From the NCBI GenBank assembly GCA_001596155.1, contig CP014771.1, positions 1,550,001 to 1,614,000 of the forward strand: a DNA stretch of 64,000 nt, in the 5' to 3' direction. Made by a program: the position numbers and the translations under genes. Origin of the DNA: Hymenobacter psoromatis (GTDB taxonomy: Bacteria; Bacteroidota; Bacteroidia; Cytophagales; Hymenobacteraceae). Of the stretch, positions 31,820 through 39,829 are shown piece after piece. Numbering within the stretch: the first letter of the stretch is position 1; each line of letters opens with the position of its first letter. The notes below the pieces were generated by a model. It searched no databases. It saw only the letters and a program-made list of their open reading frames with translations, and was not told the origin of the DNA.

Positions 31820-32710
31820 CTACCCCCTCCTCAGCGCCGGAAGCAGGGTCTTTTTCATATACGCCGCGCTTTGGGCGATGCTCTGGTAAGCATCCATCCC
31901 GAAGTTTTCCTGCTCCATAAAAATGTGCTGGAGCCCGGCCGTGCCGGCCTGGGCGAAGATTTTGCGGAAGTCAATGGAGCCCGCGCCGACTTCCGTGTTC
32001 AGCTCCGGCTTCGCCTTATCCATGTCCTTCACGTGCCAGAGCGGGAAGCGCCGGGGGTGCGCCTGCATCAGCTTGATGGGGTCCTGGCCGGCGCGCACCA
32101 CCCAGTAGATGTCCATCTCAAAATCAACCAGCTTGGGGTCGGTTTCGCGCAGCAGCACGTCGTAGAGCGCGGTGCCGCCGATGGGCTTGAACTCGAAGTC
32201 GTGGTTGTGGTAGCCTAGTTTTAGCCCGGCCGCTTTGCACAGCGCGCCCGCCTTATTAAGCCGCGTGGCCACGGTCTTAAAATCGGCCACCGACGTGCGC
32301 AGCTTCTCATCGAGGTAGGGCACGATGACGTAGGTCTGGCCGCAGCCTTTGGCCGCCGCGATGGCTGTTTGCAGCTGCTGCTCATTGCCATCGCTCATGA
32401 AGCCACCCAGGTCGTAGTGCCCGCTGGAAGTGCTGAGGCCGTTGGCCGCGAGTGCCGCCCGGAACTCGCCCGGCGTGAGGCCCCAAAAGTACTTCTCGGG
32501 GCTGTAGCCGTAGGTTTCCACTTCCTGATAGCCCGCCTGGGCCACCTTGGCCAGCGTGCCTTTCACGTCCTGGCCAATAGTTTCGCGCAGCGAATACAGC
32601 TGCAAGCCTATTTTGAGCGGGGCCGGCGCGGCGCGCAGCAGCACCGGCCGCACCAGGGCGGCGGCGGAAAATAAACCAGCTTGCTTCAGGAAATCTCGGC
32701 GTTGCGTCAT
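31820..32710 (-). CDS. Sugar phosphate isomerase/epimerase-type TIM barrel, Tat-exported
   Basis: 296 residues. N-terminal twin-arginine signal MTQRRDFLKQAGLFSAAALV. The xylose-isomerase-like barrel follows: LKIGLQLYSLRETIGQDV, AGYQEVETYGYS, LKLGYHNHDFEFKP, KLVDFEMDIYWVVRAG, RFPLWHVKDMDKAK and HIFMEQENFG, which supply the metal-binding Glu/His/Asp set. Many Bacteroidota relatives occur with GMC oxidoreductases in sugar or glycoside oxidation clusters, and the GMC gene is 16 bases upstream. It probably acts on a periplasmic sugar derivative such as a 3-keto sugar, though this is inference from context. Confidence 0.88.
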   Translation of the reverse strand: MTQRRDFLKQAGLFSAAALVRPVLLRAAPAPLKIGLQLYSLRETIGQDVKGTLAKVAQAGYQEVETYGYSPEKYFWGLTPGEFRAALAANGLSTSSGHYDLGGFMSDGNEQQLQTAIAAAKGCGQTYVIVPYLDEKLRTSVADFKTVATRLNKAGALCKAAGLKLGYHNHDFEFKPIGGTALYDVLLRETDPKLVDFEMDIYWVVRAGQDPIKLMQAHPRRFPLWHVKDMDKAKPELNTEVGAGSIDFRKIFAQAGTAGLQHIFMEQENFGMDAYQSIAQSAAYMKKTLLPALRRG

Positions 32711-32725
32711 GGCAGGGGGGTAGGG

Positions 32726-34450
32726 CTAGGAAGTTTTCAGGTTTTGCTTTTTCAGCTCGCTCACGGCGTGGTCCACGGCGCGGGCCGCGAAGGCCATGTA
32801 AGTAAGCGATGGATTCTGGGTCGAAGTCGAGGTCATGGCCGCGCCGTCGGTCACGTACACGTTGGGGCAGGCGTGCAGCTGGTGCCACTTGTTGAGCATC
32901 GACGTCTTGGGGTCCAGGCCCATGCGCACGCCGCCCATCTCGTGAATGTCGAGGCCGGGCGCCTGGTGCGAGTCCTGGGACTTGATATTGGTGAAGCCGG
33001 CCTTCGTAAACATGTCGGTAAACTGCTCGAAGAAATCCTGCTTCATCCTGGCGTCGTTGTCGTCGTAAGCCACTGAAATTGACAACAAGGGCATTCCCCA
33101 CTCGTCCTTGCGGGTGGGGTCGAGGCGCACGTAGTTGGTCGCCTTCGGGATGGTTTCGCCCATCATGCCCGCCGACACGTGCCACGGCCCCAGAGCCGGG
33201 CGCTCCAGCTGCTGCTTGAGGTCGGCACCGAAGCCCTGCGCGGGCCGCACCAGGCCACGTGAGGCCCCAAAGCTAGTAGCGTAGCCGCGCAAAAAGTCGG
33301 TTTCCTGCTTGAACACGTTGCGGAAGCGGGGTAGGTAGCCGCCGCCCGCCGGGTTGCGCCCGTCGGTGGTAAATTCCTTCAACCCCTCAAACTCGGCAAA
33401 AACCCGCGCGCTGTAGTTGTGAAACGCCACGTACTTACCCAGCACGCCGCTGTCATTACCCAGGCCATTGGGGAAGCGACCCGACGTGGAGTTGAGCAGC
33501 AACAAGTTAGTATTCAGCGCCCCCGCATTCACAAACAGCACCGGCGCGTAGCACTCGGTCGTGGCCTTGGTGTGCGTGTCGATGACCCGGATGCCGGCGG
33601 CGCGGCCCTTCAGCTCATCATATAAAATACTCTCCACCACCTGGTTGGGCGTCAGCGTAAGGTGGCCCGATTTCAGGGCCCACGGAATGGTGGACGAGTT
33701 GCTGCTGAAATAGCCGCCAAACGGGCAGCCGCGCTGGCACAGCACCCGGTTCTGGCACTGCACCCTACCCTGCTCATAATGAATGGGCTGCGGCTTCGAC
33801 AAGTGCGCGCACCGGGCGCTGATAACGTGGCGGTCGGGGTGGCTTTTCTTGAGCTGAAGCCGGAAGTGGTCCTCCACGGCGTTGAGCGGGAAGCCGGGCA
33901 TAAACTCGCCGTCGGGCAGGGCGGGCAGGCCGTCGCGGTTGCCGCTGATGCCCGCGAATTTCTCCACGTGGCTGTACCAGGGGGCCATATCATCGTAGCC
34001 AATGGGCCAGGGCACGGCAAAGCCGTCGCGGGCCGGCCCCTCAAAATCGTAGGTGCTCCAGCGCTGGGTCTGGCGCGCCCACAGCAGCGACCGGCCGCCC
34101 ACCTGGTAGCCCCGAATCCAGTCAAACGGCTTTTCCTGCACGTACGGGTGCTCGGCGTCTTTCACCACAAAGTGCATGGCGTCTTCCTTGAAAACGTAGC
34201 AGCGGCTGGCAATGGGGTTGGCCTCCTGAATGTCCTGCGGCACCTTGCCGCCGTGCGGAAACTCCCAGGGGTTGAGGTTGGTGGTGGGGTAGTCGATGTT
34301 GTGCTTCACGTCGCGGCCGCGCTCCACCACCAAGGTTTTCAAGCCTTTGCCGGTCAGCTCTTTGGCCGCCCAACCACCGCTCATGCCCGAGCCAATCACG
34401 ATGGCGTCAAAGGTGCGGGCTTTTATGCTATCGATGTTAAGATTGGCCAT
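32726..34450 (-). CDS. GMC family FAD-dependent oxidoreductase
   Basis: 574 residues. FAD dinucleotide fold FDAIVIGSGMSGGWAAKEL (residues 14-32) and LVVERGRDV; C-terminal GMC motif with HEMGGVRMGLDP and DGAAMTSTSTQNPSLTYMA, whose Asn takes the place of the second active-site residue. It oxidises alcohol groups of sugars and passes electrons to the quinone pool or a cytochrome. No signal peptide of its own: relatives are exported together with the Tat- or lipid-anchored small subunit, which here is the overlapping upstream gene (14-base overlap). Confidence 0.92.
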   Translation of the reverse strand: MANLNIDSIKARTFDAIVIGSGMSGGWAAKELTGKGLKTLVVERGRDVKHNIDYPTTNLNPWEFPHGGKVPQDIQEANPIASRCYVFKEDAMHFVVKDAEHPYVQEKPFDWIRGYQVGGRSLLWARQTQRWSTYDFEGPARDGFAVPWPIGYDDMAPWYSHVEKFAGISGNRDGLPALPDGEFMPGFPLNAVEDHFRLQLKKSHPDRHVISARCAHLSKPQPIHYEQGRVQCQNRVLCQRGCPFGGYFSSNSSTIPWALKSGHLTLTPNQVVESILYDELKGRAAGIRVIDTHTKATTECYAPVLFVNAGALNTNLLLLNSTSGRFPNGLGNDSGVLGKYVAFHNYSARVFAEFEGLKEFTTDGRNPAGGGYLPRFRNVFKQETDFLRGYATSFGASRGLVRPAQGFGADLKQQLERPALGPWHVSAGMMGETIPKATNYVRLDPTRKDEWGMPLLSISVAYDDNDARMKQDFFEQFTDMFTKAGFTNIKSQDSHQAPGLDIHEMGGVRMGLDPKTSMLNKWHQLHACPNVYVTDGAAMTSTSTQNPSLTYMAFAARAVDHAVSELKKQNLKTS

Positions 34451-35012
34451 GATGGGGTTTGGATAAATCGACTTTGCTCACTGGAAAATACCCGTCGTAG
34501 CGCCCCGGTATCAACTCGTACACTACTTGCTTGGTCATGAAGTACTTACTACCCGTGTAGCCGTCAATGGCCAGCTGCCGGGCCGCCCGATAAAAGGCCA
34601 CCACTTCTTCCGGAAACGCCTGCGGCTGCTGGTCGATGCGCTGCAACAGGGCCGCACGCTGCACCGCCGGGCTGGCCTCAAACGACTGCCCCAGCTGCTT
34701 CTGGGCGGCCTCGTCGAACTTGCCCAGGCCGGCCATAAAGATTTGCTGGTCCTTAGCGGGCGTGCAGTCGTCCAGCATTTTAAGCACGTACAGGTTCAGG
34801 CTCAGCTCCTTGGCACCTGGCGTGCTGGTCGTCGGAATAAGGGTTTCGCAGACCTCCGCGAGCAGCTTTTCCTGGCCGGCGCTCATGGCCACGTGCCGGA
34901 GGGGGTAGGAAGCTTTTTGCTCTTCCTGGCTCTGCGACAGGCAGCCGGGCAGCAGCGCGGCCGCCCCGGCCAAAATGGTCAGGTGCCTGACCGCTAATCG
35001 TCGGTTTATCAT
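34437..35012 (-). CDS. Gluconate 2-dehydrogenase subunit 3 family lipoprotein
   Basis: 191 residues. Signal with lipobox ILAGAAALLPGCLS near residue 24, so a lipoprotein; an RR pair precedes it. The domain contains AGQEKLLAEVCETLIPTTST and PGAKELSLNLYVLKMLDDC, as in the small subunit of membrane-bound sugar dehydrogenases, and ends with YELIPGRYDGYFPVSKVD. It likely anchors and exports the GMC subunit encoded next. First gene of the three-gene operon; a TAATTTG element at 35038-35044 on the minus strand may be its promoter. Confidence 0.88.
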   Translation of the reverse strand: MINRRLAVRHLTILAGAAALLPGCLSQSQEEQKASYPLRHVAMSAGQEKLLAEVCETLIPTTSTPGAKELSLNLYVLKMLDDCTPAKDQQIFMAGLGKFDEAAQKQLGQSFEASPAVQRAALLQRIDQQPQAFPEEVVAFYRAARQLAIDGYTGSKYFMTKQVVYELIPGRYDGYFPVSKVDLSKPHHGQS

Positions 35013-35434
35013 GCGGGTGGGGAAAAGGGTAACACTGCAAATTACACGTAGCAGCGCGCCCTACCCCCCCTTTCAGACCCATACCCGGCGCAGACAGCAG
35101 TTTTTGTTAAAATACTATCATACCCCCTTCTTCCGCCGCCGCGGATGCCATGAACCGGCCATGACCGCCGGCGCTGCCCTACCCCCGGCGCATTCGTGCG
35201 GCGCAAAAGCTTTACTTTTGCTCTTTCAATCCTGGCCTATATTAAAGGCTGGTCGCTTTCCTAGGTGAATTTAATGGGCATGAAAAAAGCCCTACGCCAT
35301 AAGCGAAGGGCTTTCCAACCAAAACACCTTAAAAAACTATTCTTTCACGTGGATAGAACAAACAACCAGGCAAAAGATTTCGTCAGCGCCGAAAATTTTC
35401 TTGTTCTTTTCACTAATAAACTGACTATCAATCT
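35013..35434. other. Spacer of about 420 bases with no firm gene
   Basis: AT-rich towards the right. A 55-codon frame opens at ATG 35275 and ends at 35442, but its codon content is poor and it contains the hairpin at 35286-35314; I treat it as non-coding. A CTACCCCCC tract is at 35061. Confidence 0.5.
35286..35314 (-). terminator. Minus-strand terminator hairpin with no annotated gene before it
   Basis: Minus strand AAAGCCCTTCGC, loop, GCGTAGGGCTTTTTT: a stem then six T. The only DNA upstream on that strand before the divergent deaminase gene is 120 bases, so it would end a short transcript. Confidence 0.55.
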
Positions 35435-35932
35435 GTGAAAAACACTAACCCTTCACCTACCTCGCCTAGCCCCGACTTCATGCGCGAGGCCATTCGCCTG
35501 TCGCTCTCCAACATGCAGGCCGGTTTTGGCGGTCCGTTTGGTGCTGTCGTCGTCAAAGACGGCCAGATAATCGCCCGCGGCTTCAACCAGGTCACCAGCA
35601 CCAACGACCCGACCTGCCACGCCGAGGTCGATGCCATTCGCAAGGCGTGCCAGGTGCTGGGCTCCTTTCAGCTCGACGGCTGCGACCTCTACACCAGCTG
35701 CGAGCCGTGCCCTATGTGCCTGGGTGCCATCTACTGGGCGCGCCCGGCGCGCGTGTTTTATGCCAACACCAAGGCCGACGCGGCAGCCATCGGCTTCGAC
35801 GACCAGTTCATCTACGATGAGATTGAGAAGCCCCTGGCCGAGCGCACGCTGCCCATACAGCAGCTCTTGCGCGAAGAAGCCCTCGTATCATTCGAAGCAT
35901 GGGCAGCAAAGACCAGGAAAACTGCGTATTGA
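35435..35932 (+). CDS. Nucleoside/guanine deaminase family protein
   Basis: 165 residues from GTG 35435 (ATG at 35480 is possible). Zinc deaminase motifs TCHAEVDAIR (His62, Glu64) and SCEPCPMCLGAIYWAR (Cys92, Cys95). The C-terminal IGFDDQFIYDEIEKPLAERT is like that of B. subtilis guanine deaminase, which is domain-swapped. It converts guanine to xanthine or a related nucleobase in the cytosol. Single gene, divergent from the sugar-oxidation operon. Confidence 0.9.
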   Translation: MKNTNPSPTSPSPDFMREAIRLSLSNMQAGFGGPFGAVVVKDGQIIARGFNQVTSTNDPTCHAEVDAIRKACQVLGSFQLDGCDLYTSCEPCPMCLGAIYWARPARVFYANTKADAAAIGFDDQFIYDEIEKPLAERTLPIQQLLREEALVSFEAWAAKTRKTAY

Positions 35933-35941
35933 GCAGTTTCC

Positions 35942-36466
35942 CTACCCTCCCACCGGCAACTCAAATAAGCTGACGGTAGAATTCTGATAATGCGTTGGCA
36001 AAGCCGCCGTATTTTTAAGCTTAACCAAACCCAAATACGTAAATCCACAGGAGGTATAATGTCGGATAAGTCCTTGATTGTCACCAACGGTATCGAGGCG
36101 CACGTATTTTTTGCCGTTCTGCCGCGCGTAGCTAATCGCCCAGGTCACAATTTTTGCTACTAAATCCTGGCCTCGAAAATCGGGATTAGTCGCAATGCGG
36201 TGGATATACACAGCGGGGTCAGCATTGCGTTCTTCCCAAATTTCGGGGTCGTCGTCAGTAGTTGCCCAAACGCAGGCAATGACGCCGTTAATAAGCAATT
36301 TCCACTGCCGCTTTTCCCGAATTTCCTGCTCCACCAGCGACCGCTCAAAGCCCAGCCAAATAACTGAGTTCGGCTTGGTTTTTTGATAATCGGTAGCAAC
36401 CTGATACAGCCTGAAAATCTCGTCAACATCAGCGAGCGTACTATTCAATAAGTGTAGCTGGTGCAT
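35942..36466 (-). CDS. GNAT family N-acetyltransferase
   Basis: 174 residues from the ATG at 36466; the frame extends 46 codons further into the gyrB terminator and is not used there. Acetyl-CoA binding segment IATNPDFRGQDLVAKIVTWA (variant of R/QxxGxG/A), then KYVRLDTVGDNQGLIRHYTSCGFTYLGL, the typical end of the fold. Substrate unknown. It converges with the deaminase gene (10-base gap). Confidence 0.85.
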   Translation of the reverse strand: MHQLHLLNSTLADVDEIFRLYQVATDYQKTKPNSVIWLGFERSLVEQEIREKRQWKLLINGVIACVWATTDDDPEIWEERNADPAVYIHRIATNPDFRGQDLVAKIVTWAISYARQNGKKYVRLDTVGDNQGLIRHYTSCGFTYLGLVKLKNTAALPTHYQNSTVSLFELPVGG

Positions 36467-36551
36467 TGGCTTTAGAGCAAAAGGGCTATCTAAGTGTCTG
36501 AACAAAAGCAGCACACTTAGCCAACCCATGCCCACAAAGTATTTCAACCAG

Positions 36552-36582
36552 TAAAAAGGCCACCCAAACAGACGGCCTTTTT
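36552..36582 (-). terminator. gyrB terminator
   Basis: GTAAAAAGGCC and GGCCTTTTTCAC arms around a 13-base loop; good in both directions. It follows the gyrB stop by 61 bases and precedes the GNAT start. Confidence 0.75.
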
Positions 36583-36642
36583 CACTAGCGCGAATCGTCC
36601 ACAAAATCCGACGAATCCGAAAAATCCGGACGAATCCGTGGT

Positions 36643-38664
36643 CTAGACATCCAGCTTGGCGTACTTGGCATTTTGCTCGATAAAGTCGCGGCGCGGGGCC
36701 ACTTCGTCGCCCATCAGCATGGAGAAAAGGTGGTCGGCCTCGGCGGCCGAGTCCACGGTCACCTGCTTGAGCGAGCGGGTGGCGGGCTGCATGGTGGTGG
36801 TCCAGAGCTGCTCGGCGTTCATCTCGCCCAAGCCCTTGTAGCGCTGCACATGTACGGTTTCGGGCTTGCCGCGGCCGATTTCCTCCTGGGCCATTATGCG
36901 CTCCTCCTCGCTCCAGCAGTAGCGCTCCTCCTTGCCGCGCTTCACAAGGTAGAGGGGGGGTAGGGCAATGTAAATATGCCCCTGGTCCACGAGCTGCCGC
37001 ATGTAGCGGAAGAAGAACGTGAGGATGAGCGTCCGAATGTGCGAACCGTCGATATCAGCATCGGTCATGATGATGACTTTGTGGTAGCGCAGCTTGCTGA
37101 AGTTCAGCGGCCCCGTTTCGTTGCCGTCATCATCGGTGCCGAAAGCCAGCGACTTGCGCTCGTTGAAGGTCACGCCGAGCGCGGTAATCATGTTCTTGAT
37201 TTCCTCGTTCTCCAGAATCTTGTGCTCCTGAGCTTTCTCCACGTTCAGGATTTTACCGCGCAGCGGCAGAATGGCCTGGAACGCCCGGTTACGGCCCATT
37301 TTGGCGGTGCCGCCGGCCGAGTCACCTTCGACCAAATACAGCTCGCACACCTCGGGGTCCGAGTCGGAGCAGTCGGCCAGCTTGCCGGGCAACGAGTTGG
37401 AGCCCAGCACGTTCTTGCGCTGCACCATGTCCTTGGCCTTGCGGGCGGCGATGCGGGCCTTGGCGGCCAGAATCACCTTATCCATGATGCGGTTGGCCTG
37501 GCCGGGGTTTTCTTCCAGGTACTGGCCCAGAATTTCGCCCACCGCGGCATTCACCGCGCCGCTCACCTCCGAGTTGCCGAGCTTGGTCTTGGTCTGGCCC
37601 TCAAACTGCGGCTCCATCACCTTCACCGAGATAACAGCCGTGAGGCCCTCGCGAAAGTCGTCGCCGGTAATGTCCACCTTGGCCTTATCAAAAAGCTGCC
37701 GTTTGTCGCCGTAGTTTTTCAGCACCCGCGTCACCGCCGAGCGGAAGCCCGCCACGTGCGTGCCGCCCTCAATGGTGTTAATGTTATTAACGTAGGAATA
37801 TACGTTTTCCTGATACGAAGTATTGTACTGCAACGCTACCTCCACGGGCACGCCGCCCTTCTCGCTCTCCACGTAAATGGGCTCGGCGAGTAGTGAGGGC
37901 CGCTCGGTGCCGTCGAGGTACAGCACGAAGTCGCGCAGGCCGCCCGTGGAGTAAAACTCTTCGTAGCGGAAGCCCTCGGCGTCGGTGTGGCCCACGGCCG
38001 CGTCGCCGGTCAGCACATCGCGGCGGTCGGTAAGCGTAATGCGAATGCCCTTGTTGAGGAACGATAAGTCGCGCAGGCGGCCGGCGATGGTGGCGTAGCG
38101 GTACACCGTTTCGGTGAAGATGCTGGGGTCGGGCAGAAACTGTACTTCCGTGCCGTGCTCGTCGGTATCCCCAATTTCCTTCACCGGGTAGAGCGGTGCG
38201 CCGATGCTGTATTCCTGCTCGTAGAGGTGGCCCTTGCGGCGCACGTTTACTTTCAGGTCAATGCTGAGCGCATTCACGCAGCTCACGCCTACCCCGTGCA
38301 AACCGCCCGAAACCTTGTAGCTGTCCTTGTCAAACTTGCCGCCGGCGTGCAACACCGTCAGCACCACTTCGAGGGCCGAGCGGCCTTCCTTGGCGTGCCA
38401 ATCAACGGGAATGCCGCGGCCGTTGTCGCGGACGGTAACCGAATTATTTTCGTTAATGGTAACCTGAATCAGGTCGCAGTGCCCGGCCAGGGCCTCATCG
38501 ATGGAGTTGTCCACCACTTCCCACACCAGATGGTGGAGGCCTTTGACACCCGTATCGCCGATGTACATGCTGGGGCGCTTGCGCACCGCCTCCAGCCCTT
38601 CCAGCACCTGAATGCTATCGGCCGAGTAGTCGGCGGGGGCTTTCTTTTCTACTACTTCACTCAT
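36643..38664 (-). CDS. gyrB: DNA gyrase subunit B
   Basis: 673 residues, the usual length without the proteobacterial insert. GHKL ATPase: HHLVWEVVDNSIDEALAG, VRDNGRGIPVDWH, GKFDKDSYKVSGGLHGVG. Then the QTKTKLGNSEV transducer segment, TOPRIM domain with ELYLVEGDSAGGTAKMGRNR and the acidic MTDADIDGSHIRTL, and QRYKGLGEMN near the end. With GyrA it puts negative supercoils in DNA. The Q-T-K-T-K-L-G-N stretch and the catalytic lobe favour GyrB over ParE. gyrA is not in the window. Leader has a TACTTTTG promoter element and a small inverted repeat. Confidence 0.95.
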   Translation of the reverse strand: MSEVVEKKAPADYSADSIQVLEGLEAVRKRPSMYIGDTGVKGLHHLVWEVVDNSIDEALAGHCDLIQVTINENNSVTVRDNGRGIPVDWHAKEGRSALEVVLTVLHAGGKFDKDSYKVSGGLHGVGVSCVNALSIDLKVNVRRKGHLYEQEYSIGAPLYPVKEIGDTDEHGTEVQFLPDPSIFTETVYRYATIAGRLRDLSFLNKGIRITLTDRRDVLTGDAAVGHTDAEGFRYEEFYSTGGLRDFVLYLDGTERPSLLAEPIYVESEKGGVPVEVALQYNTSYQENVYSYVNNINTIEGGTHVAGFRSAVTRVLKNYGDKRQLFDKAKVDITGDDFREGLTAVISVKVMEPQFEGQTKTKLGNSEVSGAVNAAVGEILGQYLEENPGQANRIMDKVILAAKARIAARKAKDMVQRKNVLGSNSLPGKLADCSDSDPEVCELYLVEGDSAGGTAKMGRNRAFQAILPLRGKILNVEKAQEHKILENEEIKNMITALGVTFNERKSLAFGTDDDGNETGPLNFSKLRYHKVIIMTDADIDGSHIRTLILTFFFRYMRQLVDQGHIYIALPPLYLVKRGKEERYCWSEEERIMAQEEIGRGKPETVHVQRYKGLGEMNAEQLWTTTMQPATRSLKQVTVDSAAEADHLFSMLMGDEVAPRRDFIEQNAKYAKLDV

Positions 38665-38683
38665 GCGAGAGAGGGGGTTAAAC

Positions 38684-38722
38684 TGACCGGAAATACGGTC
38701 AGGAAGAGAACATCCAAAAGTA
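38684..38722 (-). promoter_or_regulatory. gyrB promoter and leader palindrome
   Basis: TACTTTTG (38715-38722, minus strand) is an exact TAnnTTTG element. Downstream in the leader, TGACCG (38684-38689) and CGGTCA (38696-38701) form an inverted repeat 20 bases before the ATG. Confidence 0.55.
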
Positions 38723-38782
38723 CTCTTTTTATTCCATTTTGCCTAGTTTTTGTGCATCTTTTCTGGGGTATTTTCGGGCCAA

Positions 38783-38805
38783 AAAAAAGCCCCATTTGGG
38801 GCTGT
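38783..38805 (-). terminator. Terminator of tRNA-Arg
   Basis: Minus strand AGCCCC AAAT GGGGCT followed by eight T, 57 bases after the tRNA 3' end. Confidence 0.82.
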
Positions 38806-38861
38806 AGATGGCATTTTCCGGCTTAACCTGACAAGCGGCAATCGGCGCACTACTATATTAG

Positions 38862-38933
38862 TACCCTGTGAGGGAATCGAACCCCCATAGATGCTTTAGA
38901 AGAGCATCGTATTATCCGTTATACGAACAGGGC
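38862..38933 (-). tRNA. tRNA-Arg (anticodon TCT)
   Basis: Minus-strand cloverleaf: acceptor GCCCTGT / ACAGGGT, anticodon stem ATGCT / AGCAT with loop CTTCTAA (anticodon TCT), T-loop GGTTCGATTCC, discriminator A. CCA is not encoded. Confidence 0.93.
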
Positions 38934-38936
38934 ATG

Positions 38937-39296
38937 ATGACAAAAACCTGCGCAGACTGCAAAGTACTGAAGCCAAGTAGCGACTTCTATTCGCAACGCT
39001 GTCATGCGCAGGGAGTAATGTCTTATTGCAAAAAGTGTTTCAACACTCGCTGCCAGCAGCGCTGGGTGAAACGTAAGCTAGAAGCCATTGCCTACCTGGG
39101 CAGCGACTGCCGCGATTGTGGCCTAAGCCTAGCCCAAAGCCACTACGCGGTATTTGAGTTTCATCACCTCGACCCTGCGCAAAAAGATGCTGACTGGAGC
39201 AAATTACGCTTGGGCAGCATGGCCAAAATACGGACTGAACTTGCTAAATGTGTGTTGCTGTGTGCCAATTGCCACCGCATTCGGCACGCTGCCTAG
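38937..39296 (+). CDS. Small HNH-type zinc nuclease-like protein
   Basis: 119 residues from ATG 38937 (a second ATG at 38934 is adjacent). An N-terminal CADC ... YCKKC zinc finger is followed by a basic linker, CRDCG, a FEFHHLDPAQK segment (the HH of the HNH site) and LLCANCHRIRH at the end (Asn and final His). This is the usual order of HNH endonucleases with two CxxC pairs. It starts only four bases after tRNA-Arg, on the opposite strand, in a tRNA cluster. It may be a free-standing homing-type or phage-derived nuclease, or a host protein of unknown role. Confidence 0.8.
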   Translation: MTKTCADCKVLKPSSDFYSQRCHAQGVMSYCKKCFNTRCQQRWVKRKLEAIAYLGSDCRDCGLSLAQSHYAVFEFHHLDPAQKDADWSKLRLGSMAKIRTELAKCVLLCANCHRIRHAA

Positions 39297-39320
39297 CCAA
39301 GCAACGTGCGATAATTAATG

Positions 39321-39394
39321 TCGGGGTGGCAGGATTCGAACCTACGACCTTCTGGTCCCAAACCAGACGCGATACCGGGCTACGCTACACCCCG
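39321..39394 (-). tRNA. tRNA-Pro (anticodon TGG)
   Basis: Minus strand: acceptor CGGGGTG / CACCCCG, anticodon stem TCTGG / CCAGA with loop TTTGGGA (anticodon TGG), T-arm GGTTCGAATCC, discriminator A. Confidence 0.95.
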
Positions 39395-39401
39395 AAAATA
39401 T

Positions 39402-39479
39402 AGTTAAGAGTTAAAAGTCAGGAATTAAAGGTTGTCTTTAGGTAAAGAACTCTTAACTCATCACTTTTAACTCTTAACT
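39402..39479. repeat. AT-rich inverted repeat between tRNA-Pro and tRNA-Ser
   Basis: Perfect 17-base arms AGTTAAGAGTTAAAAGT (39402-39418) and ACTTTTAACTCTTAACT (39463-39479) around a 44-base loop that itself contains AACTCTTAACTC-like sequence. It may form a processing hairpin between the two tRNAs. Confidence 0.85.
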
Positions 39480-39487
39480 CAACCATG

Positions 39488-39575
39488 CGGAGAAGGGGGG
39501 ATTCGAACCCCCGGTAACCTTTAGAGCTACGGCAGTTTAGCAAACTACTGGTTTCAGCCACTCACCCACTTCTCC
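39488..39575 (-). tRNA. tRNA-Ser (anticodon GCT)
   Basis: Minus strand: acceptor GGAGAAG / CTTCTCC, anticodon loop TTGCTAA (anticodon GCT), long variable arm as in serine tRNAs, T-arm GGTTCGAATCC, discriminator G. Confidence 0.95.
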
Positions 39576-39774
39576 GTACAAGTGGCTTGCCAAGGCCCGG
39601 TTAGCCTTAGCGGCTGCAAATATACGAGCGATTGGCTGAAATCCGCGCCTTTTTTTCAGGCTGGGGCGCGAAAGTCGGCCGTGCGGCCGCGCCTAGTGCT
39701 GACTGTGGTCTGACTGACAGGCGGTAAGAAAATCTTCCCTTGGCCGCATTAGCCCGCTTATTCGGGGCTGCGCG

Positions 39775-39782
39775 TAGTTTTG
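39775..39782 (+). promoter_or_regulatory. -7 element ahead of the Bat genes
   Basis: TAGTTTTG is an exact TAnnTTTG, 48 bases before the ATG at 39830. No other feature was seen in the 39576-39829 spacer. Confidence 0.5.
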
Positions 39783-39829
39783 TCGGCTCCCGGCGGCGTT
39801 GCCGGGGCCATTAGCACCTGCCACGCCTT

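Noticed and set aside
35275..35442. 55-codon frame starting in the spacer before the deaminase
   Set aside because: Contains a terminator hairpin, has poor composition and overlaps the deaminase start.
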